Part shown: in pieces, positions 1 to 4,943 of the stretch
Layout: each line of letters opens with the position of its first letter
How positions within the stretch are numbered: position 1 is the stretch's first letter
Assembly (NCBI GenBank): GCA_030039695.1
Contig: JASHVB010000248.1
Location: 1-5,176, forward strand
Direction of reading: 5' to 3'
Source: Acetobacteraceae bacterium
GTDB taxonomy: Bacteria; Pseudomonadota; Alphaproteobacteria; Acetobacterales; Acetobacteraceae
Length of the DNA: 5,176 nucleotides
Notes under the pieces: generated by a model
Database searches by the model: none
What the model saw: the letters and a program-made list of their open reading frames with translations, nothing else
What the model was told of the DNA's origin: nothing
Position numbers and translations under genes: made by a program

Positions 1-2
1 GC

Positions 3-182
3 CACCAAGGCGTTCTGTCCCTCGAGCTGCGCGCTGCCACGAGTTTCGCCAGACTGCTGAGCAATCAGGGCTGTTCTGATGATGCAACAGCGCTCCTCCG
101 GCCGGTCTACGATCGTTTCACCGAGGGGTTCGACACGGCCGACCTCAAGGCGGCAAAAGAGCTTCTGGACCGGCGTCAATAG
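3..182 (+). CDS. C-terminal end of an ATPase / adenylate-cyclase-like regulator (partial)
   Basis: The frame starting at base 3 is open from the window edge to a TAG stop at 180-182, giving 59 residues. It reads H-Q-G-V-L-S-L-E-L-R-A-A-T-S-F-A-R-L, later P-V-Y-D-R-F-T-E-G-F-D-T, and ends D-L-K-A-A-K-E-L-L-D-R-R-Q. From memory of the family, this ELRAATS ... LL.PVY..FTEGFDT.DLK.AK.LLD pattern is the usual C-terminus of large cytosolic proteins with a class III nucleotide cyclase domain and/or HTH domain, a P-loop ATPase and TPR-like helices, abundant in rhizobia. Only the last helical repeat is visible, so the catalytic domains and true function cannot be seen. The stop falls where the family normally ends, so this end seems intact. 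The next gene on this strand starts 840 bp downstream, so no operon link is suggested. Confidence 0.7.
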   Translation, partial: HQGVLSLELRAATSFARLLSNQGCSDDATALLRPVYDRFTEGFDTADLKAAKELLDRRQ

Positions 183-432
183 CGGCCAGGACGGTCCGAC
201 CCGCTCGGCGCGCAACCGTGGCTGCACTCCCGCCTCACGGCCGGTTGAGCGCCTCCGTCGTGGAAATTGCCATATTCGAGCGCGTCCTCGACCTGAGCGG
301 CGTAGAACACCTTGCCGGTCCCGACCACGATGGCCGATTCGCATCGATCAGGCGGCAGAGCGCCCGAAGTGCGTCAATCGACAGTCGCGGGACTTCCAGC
401 AATGGCAGGGTTGCTGCCCAGGGCACTGTCAT
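178..432 (-). pseudogene. Possible frameshifted gene remnant, family unknown
   Basis: Reading the minus strand from 432, an open frame gives M-T-V-P-W-A-A-T-L-P-L-L-E-V-P-R-L-S-I-D and continues through L-I-D-A-N-R-P. Near base 330 the coding character seems to move to another frame, which reads I-V-V-G-T-G-K-V-F-Y-A-A-Q-V-E-D-A-L-E-Y and then G-N-F-H-D-G-G-A-Q-P-A, ending at a TGA at about 178-176. By eye, both pieces favour G at codon position 1 and G/C at position 3, as a GC-rich coding sequence would. The two frames join with a single-base frameshift. I do not recognise the family, there is no clear Shine-Dalgarno sequence before the ATG, and the opposite strand is also open here. It could be chance. 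Confidence 0.25.
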
Positions 433-786
433 CCAAGCCGGCAGCAGAATCCGGTAGTTATCCGGAGCGTCTATTTTGCCGCGCTGCGCATGTTTCTGCG
501 CTAGTCTGCACGCGCGCGATCACTGCTCGGCGGGACCGGTATGGTGAGAACGATCGGGGGAGGCCGGTGAGCACGTCGCGGCTACCCTGCAAATGCCAGT
601 CGTTGGCAACCATGCTGAATGTCCGGTTCCTGGATCGTCTGGGAGGCCGAGCTATGACGGATCTGGGTCGGAAGCGGACTCTGGCAAGCAACTCCCGGCA
701 ACGGAGGTCTTCGACCGCGCCGAAACATGAGTAGACGCGAGCGAGCCGTTCGGGTCGAGGTCAGACCGGCTACGCCATCTCGTGTA

Positions 787-829
787 TCATGGCGTGACCA
801 TGACGATCTCTCCGAACGGCATCGTTCGG
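787..829. repeat. Two adjacent short hairpins
   Basis: TCATGG (787-792) pairs with CCATGA (798-803) around a 5-nt loop. Eight bases on, CCGAACG (812-818) pairs with CGTTCGG (823-829) around the loop GCAT. Neither is followed by a T-run, so these are not convincing intrinsic terminators. They may be protein-binding sites or relics of a mobile element end. The function is unknown. Confidence 0.4.
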
Positions 830-919
830 CCGTGTTGTGGTGTTATACCAGGGGGCGAAAGGCGCGACTCTCGAGAGATTCCAGGTTCCCGAATCACTTG
901 GAGTACGATTGAACTAAAC

Positions 920-948
920 CGCGTGTCGCGTCCGGGGCAGGACACGCG
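920..948. repeat. Hairpin upstream of the integrase, candidate IS91-like element end
   Basis: CGCGTGTC (920-927) and GACACGCG (941-948) form a perfect 8-bp stem with a 13-nt loop. The sequence GAAC (911-914) lies just outside it. IS91-family elements have hairpin-bearing termini and use tetranucleotide targets such as GAAC/GTTC, so this may mark the end of the element that carries the broken integrase gene. The other end and the transposase are outside the window, so the assignment is only a suggestion. Confidence 0.25.
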
Positions 949-1021
949 CTGTACGAGGAGTCCCCCGTCTGCCAGAGTGGTGGGTGCTTGATATCCACCT
1001 CCAGAGACGGGAGACCACCAG

Positions 1022-1510
1022 ATGGCCGAGATGAGCCCTCTGCGCCGCCTCATGATTGAGGACATGACGGTCCGTAATCTGTCGCCGGCTACGCAGCTAT
1101 CTTACCTGCAGGCGGTGGCAAAGTTCAGCCGTTTTTTCGGTCGATCGCCGGATCGGCTTGAGCACGATGCGGTACGCACCTACCAGATGCACCTGGTGGA
1201 GCGGGGAATTTCGTGGGCGAGCCTGAACCAGACCGTATGCGCACTGCGATTTTTCTACGGAGTGACGCTGGGTCGGGGCCAGTTGGCCGAGCGGATCGCG
1301 CATGCCCGGGAGCCGCGCAGGCTGCCGGTGGTGCTGAGCGCGGACGAGGTCGCGCGGTTTCTCGCGGCGGTTCGAAGCTTGAAGTCCCGCGTGGCACTGA
1401 CCACTGCCTATGCGGCCGGGCTGCGCGTCTCCGAGGTCGTCAATCTCAAGATCGCGGACATCGACAGCAGCCGGATGATGATCCGCGTCGAGCACGGCAA
1501 GGGACGTAAA
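1022..1510 (+). pseudogene. IS91-associated-type tyrosine recombinase, 5' part (disrupted by the RIT element)
   Basis: This is the first half of a tyrosine recombinase (site-specific integrase) of the kind commonly found next to IS91-family transposases. The ATG at 1022 is preceded by GGGAG at 1009-1013, with 8 nt between. Residues about 5-90 form the N-terminal SAM-like core-binding domain (I-E-D-M-T-V-R-N-L-S-P-A-T at its start, L-R-F-F-Y-G near its end). The catalytic domain starts near L101 (L-P-V-V-L-S-A-D-E-V). It contains the first active-site arginine R135 in A-A-G-L-R-V-S-E-V and the catalytic lysine K160 in G-K-G-R-K. Native sequence stops at codon 163. The reading frame continues for 49 foreign codons of RIT end sequence to a stop at 1658-1660, giving a 212-residue chimera without the H-x-x-R-H and tyrosine motifs, which cannot be a catalytic recombinase. 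The gene resumes at 4936. Confidence 0.88.
1502..1509 (+). repeat. Left copy of the direct repeat at the insertion site
   Basis: GGACGTAA lies in codons 161-163 of the interrupted integrase. It matches GGACGCAA at 4936-4943 except at the sixth base. It is either a target duplication or, as favoured here, the short identity shared by target and circle junction at which recombination took place. Confidence 0.75.
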
Positions 1511-1533
1511 TGTTCTGCAGAACATTTACGTCC
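1502..1533. repeat. Perfect 32-bp palindrome at the left junction (candidate attachment core)
   Basis: The sequence from 1502 to 1533 is its own reverse complement, centred on CTGCAG (1515-1520), with arms opening GGACGTAA and closing TTACGTCC. Its left 8 bases are also host gene codons, and the rest belongs to the element. It reads directly into the left inverted repeat. A perfect dyad of this size, absent at the right junction, is the expected shape of a recombinase core site retained on one side after integration. Cruciform formation is possible. Confidence 0.85.
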
Positions 1534-1559
1534 TTATGTGTTCCAGAAATTTATGTTGC
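1529..1559 (+). repeat. Left terminal inverted repeat of the RIT element (31 bp)
   Basis: It begins CGTCCTTATGTG and ends TTTATGTTGC, and is the exact reverse complement of 4910-4940. Inside it TTATGT occurs twice, at 1534-1539 and 1551-1556, starting 17 bp apart, on either side of TTCCAGAA. Its first five bases overlap the 32-bp palindrome. It probably carries recombinase-binding sites. Confidence 0.92.
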
Positions 1560-1616
1560 GCAAGCCTGCGCACCGCCATTCGAGATGCGTTGCGCAGGCC
1601 CCTATAAGCAACATAA
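1551..1616. repeat. Nested hairpin between the left repeat and ritC
   Basis: The outer stem is TTATGTTGC (1551-1559) with GCAACATAA (1608-1616). The inner stem is GCCTGCGCA (1564-1572) with TGCGCAGGC (1591-1599), around an 18-nt loop. The outer stem reuses the innermost 9 bases of the left inverted repeat. It lies just past the ritC stop codon (1635), where it could slow or end transcription, but on the minus strand no T-run follows the stem, so a standard intrinsic terminator is not supported. No equivalent is seen at the right end. Confidence 0.6.
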
Positions 1617-1634
1617 CTTTTCCGTTCGAAGCTG

Positions 1635-2630
1635 TCAGAGCGCCCGTAGAAATCCCATGAGCTTTGGATCCGAACGCCAAGGCTTGGCTCCCGGATGATC
1701 AGGCAGATCGCAGAGAGCGAGTGCCTTCTCTTTCATTTCCAGGTCGACCTCCGCGTAAATATGGGTGGTGTCAAGGGAGACATGCCCGAGCCAAGCCCGG
1801 ATGGTATTGATGTCCACGCCGGACCGGAGCAAGTGAACCGCACATGAATGTCGAAGACAGTGGGGACTGATGCGCTTGGTTGCGAGCGTAGGGCACTCGC
1901 TGCTTGCTTTAGTAACGACACGGCGAACCAGGCCGTAGATGCCGAAGCGGGTCAGTCGTTCGTTGCGGCGGTTGAGGAAAACGAATTCACCGGCCGTACG
2001 TGCAGCAGCGAGCAACCTGAGTTCATCCGCTGTACGCTTCCAGATGGGACAGACCCGCATCTTTTTGCCTTTGCCGACGAGACGCACCGCGGGTGAGGTG
2101 CCCCAGGTGATATCGCCGATCGTCAAGCGGGCCGCTTCTTCGGTACGCGCGCCTGTGTTGTAAAGGAACAGCAGTAATGCGTAATCTCTCCTGCCGAGCG
2201 ATGTTCGCAAGTCAGGAGCTTTCAACAGTGCATCAACATCCGGTTTGTCCAGGTAGATAAGCGTAGACTTCTGTGTCCTCTTGAATGGAACAGCACGGAT
2301 ATCGGCGGACCAAGCCAAATGTTCCGGACTTCGCATGCCGACGAACTTTGCGAGTGAGTGGACTGCAGCGAGGCGCAGATTACGTGTGGCGCCACTGCAG
2401 CCACGCTCCTTCTCCAGATGCTCCAGAAACGAACGCATCAGTGCTGATGAGAGATCATTGATTGTCAGGCGATCAATTGGAATTTTTCTCGCTCGGCTTA
2501 TAAACGGAAGCAGCAAAAGCAGCGTGTCCCGATAGCTGGCTTGGGTGTTGCTGGTCAGATTCCGGTCCGCGACCAAATGTTCCAATAGGAAACGACGGAT
2601 CCACGGGCCGATCAGGTTGCTGTCACGCAT
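1635..2630 (-). CDS. ritC: RitC, third tyrosine recombinase of the RIT element
   Basis: This is a tyrosine site-specific recombinase of 331 residues. The start at 2630 is preferred to the in-frame ATG at 2651 because GGAGGT (2641-2636) sits 5 nt before it, whereas the upstream ATG has no comparable site. From this start the gene overlaps the ritB stop by 8 nt (ATGCGTGA), which suggests translational coupling. The core-binding domain covers residues about 8-115 (N-L-T-S-N-T-Q-A-S-Y near its start). The catalytic domain, about 124-305, has R162 (N-T-G-A-R-T-E-E), K187 (V-G-K-G-K-K-M-R), H257/R260/H261 (P-H-C-L-R-H), H283 (L-G-H-V) and the nucleophile Y292 (T-T-H-I-Y-A-E). The active site is complete, with the classical G-K-G lysine hairpin. 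A tail of about 30 residues follows. The TGA stop (1637-1635) lies 76 bp from the left inverted repeat. Confidence 0.92.
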   Translation of the reverse strand: MRDSNLIGPWIRRFLLEHLVADRNLTSNTQASYRDTLLLLLPFISRARKIPIDRLTINDLSSALMRSFLEHLEKERGCSGATRNLRLAAVHSLAKFVGMRSPEHLAWSADIRAVPFKRTQKSTLIYLDKPDVDALLKAPDLRTSLGRRDYALLLFLYNTGARTEEAARLTIGDITWGTSPAVRLVGKGKKMRVCPIWKRTADELRLLAAARTAGEFVFLNRRNERLTRFGIYGLVRRVVTKASSECPTLATKRISPHCLRHSCAVHLLRSGVDINTIRAWLGHVSLDTTHIYAEVDLEMKEKALALCDLPDHPGAKPWRSDPKLMGFLRAL

Positions 2631-3567
2631 CGCGCACCTCCGGTCGAGCATAGCGCTCGAAGCGAAGGCTGGCCTCGTGCAGCAGTTCCGGCGTCATCGA
2701 GAGGTAGCGCTGGGTGCCTTCGATATCAACGTGACCAAGATAGGTTGCCAGCTGCGGCAGAAGCTGCTGCACGTCCAAACCAGCGCGATACCAGGCAATC
2801 ACCCGATGAACGGCAGCGGTATGGCGAATATCGTGGATACGAGGTTGATATCGCGCCGTGCACTCTCGCCTAATCTCAGCGCGGCGGCGAAGTCGGCAAA
2901 ACAGCTTATTGACACGCCTGTAGTCCATCCAAAGACCCGTGCGCGTCGCAAGGAACGCCGAGTCAACACCGCGCGGCAACGGGAGCTGGGAGCGGCGCGA
3001 GAGGTAACTACGCAAAACCGTCGTCAGCCGTGGACCGACGGGGACTAGTCGCGTCTTGAAGAATTTGCTGTCACGGATAGTCAGTACTCCGTTTTCCAGG
3101 TCGACATCCTGCACGGTGAGTGATAACGCTTCTCCGATGCGCATCCCTGTGCCATAAAGGAGGAGAAGCAAGGTTTGCATTGTTAAGGCCAAAAGGGGCG
3201 AAAGCGGTGTTTGCAGAGTGTCGGTGGCCACGATCAACCGCTTTAGTTCGTCGACAGTATAGATGTACGGAGCCATGTGAGGTGGCGGTCTCGGAATGGC
3301 CGCAGGCAACGGAGCAACCGACACCAAACCCCGGCCGACTGCATAACGATAGAAGCCCGCTAGAGCTCTGTGGTTTTCGATTGATCGGGCAGTGACCGGA
3401 CCATCCCCAGCGATAAAGGCCAGAACGGAGTCGGGCTTCACCTTCTCGACCGATACATCCCCCATGGTGCGGCAATAGGCGCGGAGTACGGCGGCTTGTG
3501 ATCGATAGCGCATACCCAGGGAACGTTTATACTCAATGTAGCTTTCAATAGCATCGTGAAGCCTCAT
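2623..3567 (-). CDS. ritB: RitB, second tyrosine recombinase of the RIT element
   Basis: This is a tyrosine recombinase of 314 residues. Its ATG (3567-3565) overlaps the ritA stop as ATGA, and GGGAG lies a few bases upstream inside ritA, so translation is likely coupled. Residues about 1-92 form the core-binding domain (I-E-Y-K-R-S-L-G-M-R-Y-R-S). The catalytic domain, about 98-305, has R143 (Y-G-T-G-M-R-I-G-E), a lysine in S-K-F-F-K-T-R (K168 the likely catalytic one, K171 the alternative), H245/R248/H249 (H-D-I-R-H-T), H279 (L-G-H-V) and the nucleophile Y288 (T-Q-R-Y-L-S-M-T). The S-K-F-x-K-x-R hairpin and the T-Q-R-Y-L box set it apart from RitA and RitC, so the three are diverged family members rather than recent copies. 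The stretch H-R-V-I-A-W-Y-R after the second box is longer than in the other two. Confidence 0.92.
   Translation of the reverse strand: MRLHDAIESYIEYKRSLGMRYRSQAAVLRAYCRTMGDVSVEKVKPDSVLAFIAGDGPVTARSIENHRALAGFYRYAVGRGLVSVAPLPAAIPRPPPHMAPYIYTVDELKRLIVATDTLQTPLSPLLALTMQTLLLLLYGTGMRIGEALSLTVQDVDLENGVLTIRDSKFFKTRLVPVGPRLTTVLRSYLSRRSQLPLPRGVDSAFLATRTGLWMDYRRVNKLFCRLRRRAEIRRECTARYQPRIHDIRHTAAVHRVIAWYRAGLDVQQLLPQLATYLGHVDIEGTQRYLSMTPELLHEASLRFERYARPEVRDA
2636..2641 (-). promoter_or_regulatory. Shine-Dalgarno sequence that decides the ritC start
   Basis: GGAGGT on the minus strand ends 5 nt before the ATG at 2630, inside the last codons of ritB. It supports the shorter RitC (331 residues) over the version starting at 2651, in which this site would fall within the coding sequence. 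Confidence 0.7.
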
Positions 3568-4805
3568 GACAGCTCTCCCAAATCGAAAGCCGCCACTTCA
3601 CGCAAACCAGCCAGGTCGACCTTTGCATAAACGCGGGTAGCGGATGTGCAGCGATGTCCAAGATGATCGCCGATCTCCTTGAGCGACAAGCCTTTCGCCA
3701 CCAGTCGAGCTGCGCAGGCATGCCTCAGACTATGGGGGCCGTAATGAGCGCATTGCACATCGAGGGATTTTAATCTGCCGGCAACTATGTCGTAGAGCCC
3801 ACTGCATGACAGCGGATCGTATGGCGTCACAAGCGTCAAGAATACTTCACGATGCAACGTAGGCCGACGAACCGAACGCAAGTAATCAGCGACGGCTTTG
3901 CCGACCGAAGGGAGTAGGGGGAAAATCTGTGGCTCACGTCTTTTGGCGCGAAGTACTCGCAGTCGGTCGTGCTCCCAATCAATATCGTCGAGTCGAAGAT
4001 TTGCCACTTCGACCGCGCGTAAGCCATAGATCGCAAACAGCATCAGGATGGCGCGGTCACGCACATCTGTGGGATGACTCATGTCCAGTTCCGCGAAAAG
4101 CCGCTCTACATCGGTCCACGAAGGCCCCGCGGGCAACTTCTCCTGGGCGTAAATTCTCGGCCCTTGAATAAACTCTACCAAATGCGCCGAAACCCATCCT
4201 TCCTGGGTGCCATAGCGGAAAAAGGCCCGGAGGGCATCTACTGTGTTGCGAATACTGACACGAGCCCATCCTTGACCATGTCCGAAAGCAAGATAGGCGT
4301 CGATATCGCGGGCACTAACGCTGGAAAGGGGCAGGCCCCGGAAACCGAACCATCGAAGGAACTGCCTGATTGTTCGGCGGAACTGATTAACGCTACTGTC
4401 GGCGAGACCGCGCTGTAGCCTGGCCCAATTGCAATATTCATCCAACTGCGCTCCGAACGGTACCTGTTCAGCGGGCTCGCGAAGGTGGCCGAGATGCTGG
4501 AGCCACGCACAAGTGTGGCCTATGAGGCGCCTGCGAGTTGACAACAAGCCGAGATCGGGGCGATCGGTGCGTTGTCGATCTCGACCGCCGAGAACAATCT
4601 CTCGCACTTGGTCAACCGCGATTGGCAGGTCACTGCAGCTAAGTTGGTGGCTAATCCAGAGGAGATCGTGTGCCTTGCGTAGTACTGTCGACCTGGAGTC
4701 TCCCCGCTGTTCGCAGTACTGCAGGTACCTCGCCCGCTCTTCCGCATATGGCGCTGTTGCGTGGCGCCTGACTGTAGAAGCGCGCGCGAAAAGTTGGTCG
4801 AACAT
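3564..4805 (-). CDS. ritA: RitA, first tyrosine recombinase of the RIT element
   Basis: This is a tyrosine recombinase of 413 residues, the longest of the trio and the first gene of the operon. The ATG at 4805 is chosen because GGAGGG (4817-4812) precedes it by 6 nt. About 115 N-terminal residues form an extra helical region not present in RitB or RitC. They are followed by a core-binding domain at about 118-212 (L-D-E-Y-C-N-W-A-R-L-Q-R-G-L at its start, A-F-F-R-Y-G-T near its end). The catalytic domain, about 225-400, contains R263 (I-Y-G-L-R-A-V-E-V), K288 (L-R-A-K-R-R-E), H358/R361/H362 (H-S-L-R-H-A), H384 (L-G-H-R) and the nucleophile Y393 (T-R-V-Y-A-K-V-D-L). All active-site residues are present. 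The TGA stop overlaps the ritB start by 4 nt. Co-transcription from the 4820-4910 leader is likely. Confidence 0.92.
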   Translation of the reverse strand: MFDQLFARASTVRRHATAPYAEERARYLQYCEQRGDSRSTVLRKAHDLLWISHQLSCSDLPIAVDQVREIVLGGRDRQRTDRPDLGLLSTRRRLIGHTCAWLQHLGHLREPAEQVPFGAQLDEYCNWARLQRGLADSSVNQFRRTIRQFLRWFGFRGLPLSSVSARDIDAYLAFGHGQGWARVSIRNTVDALRAFFRYGTQEGWVSAHLVEFIQGPRIYAQEKLPAGPSWTDVERLFAELDMSHPTDVRDRAILMLFAIYGLRAVEVANLRLDDIDWEHDRLRVLRAKRREPQIFPLLPSVGKAVADYLRSVRRPTLHREVFLTLVTPYDPLSCSGLYDIVAGRLKSLDVQCAHYGPHSLRHACAARLVAKGLSLKEIGDHLGHRCTSATRVYAKVDLAGLREVAAFDLGELS

Positions 4806-4861
4806 AGCAGACCCTCCATCTAGTGTGAACGTCTGCCAGCGGGGTGGAGAATCTTATGTGC

Positions 4862-4867
4862 TGTCAA
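4862..4867 (-). promoter_or_regulatory. Candidate -35 box for the rit operon
   Basis: On the minus strand the hexamer TTGACA occurs between the right inverted repeat and ritA, in the only place a rit promoter could sit inside the element. Directly next to it is TTATGTG on the plus strand (4854-4860), the same motif as in the terminal repeats. No good -10 box lies 16-18 nt downstream, where the sequence is C-rich, so this rests on the -35 match and position alone. Confidence 0.25.
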
Positions 4868-4909
4868 TTTCTACGAGAAAGCCTGGTGGTGCGCTGTTTT
4901 GTCGCCAAT

Positions 4910-4940
4910 GCAACATAAATTTCTGGAACACATAAGGACG
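4910..4940 (-). repeat. Right terminal inverted repeat of the RIT element (31 bp)
   Basis: It begins GCAACATAAAT and ends CACATAAGGACG, and is the exact reverse complement of 1529-1559. It lies 105 bp upstream of the ritA start codon. Beyond it the similarity to the left end continues through the direct repeat with one mismatch, then stops at the host gene. Confidence 0.92.
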
Positions 4941-4943
4941 CAA
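4936..4943 (+). repeat. Right copy of the direct repeat at the insertion site
   Basis: GGACGCAA overlaps the outer 5 bases of the right inverted repeat and leads straight into the rest of the integrase gene (GGACCGTAACGCC). It differs from the left copy by C instead of T. The change is silent in the host gene, since CGT and CGC both encode R162. Confidence 0.75.

Larger units (their letters stand above)
183..1021. other. Long stretch without a convincing intact gene
   Basis: These 839 bases lie between the ATPase-like gene end and the integrase start. The open frames here (60-140 codons on both strands) overlap one another, lack convincing ribosome binding sites and show no motif I recognise. 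What can be seen is a possible frameshifted coding remnant on the minus strand (178-432) and short inverted repeats at 787-803, 812-829, 868-877 and 920-948. The last of about 100 bases may be the leader of an IS91-like element carrying the integrase gene. No tRNA, rRNA or CRISPR structure was seen. Confidence 0.55.
1510..4943 (-). mobile_element. RIT (Recombinase In Trio) element, apparently complete
   Basis: This 3.4-kb element consists almost entirely of three consecutive, overlapping tyrosine recombinase genes on the minus strand, the defining organisation of RIT elements. Its ends are marked by perfect 31-bp inverted repeats (1529-1559 and 4910-4940) and by the direct repeat GGACG(T/C)AA in the interrupted gene (1502-1509 and 4936-4943). 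The coordinates assign one repeat copy to the element. Because the crossover could lie anywhere in the 8-bp repeat, the true boundaries may shift by up to 8 bp. No cargo gene is present. All three recombinases retain complete active sites, so the element may be functional. It lies antisense to the gene it interrupts. RIT elements are described as moving within genomes, often in several identical copies. Confidence 0.9.

Noticed and set aside
79..734. Long plus-strand frames (79-504, 312-734)
   Set aside because: The first overlaps the recognisable ATPase C-terminus in another frame. Both are rich in R/S/P, as expected of shadow frames in GC-rich DNA, and have no familiar motif or good ribosome binding site.
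1097..1525. Minus-strand frames opposite the integrase 5' part
   Set aside because: They lie entirely antisense to a clear tyrosine recombinase reading frame and show no motif of their own.
1502..1533. Perfect palindrome as a transcription terminator
   Set aside because: No T-run follows on either strand. Its overlap with the direct repeat and inverted repeat fits an attachment site better.
1635..4805. Three recombinases as a phage integrase cluster or integron integrase
   Set aside because: There are no phage genes, attC-like array or cassette, and no integron-integrase-specific insertion was seen. Three overlapping genes bounded by inverted repeats match the RIT organisation.
4520..4819. 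99-codon minus-strand frame starting at the ATG inside the ritA ribosome binding site
   Set aside because: It overlaps ritA in another frame. The ATGGAGGG that starts it is better read as the Shine-Dalgarno region of ritA, whose product has all recombinase motifs.
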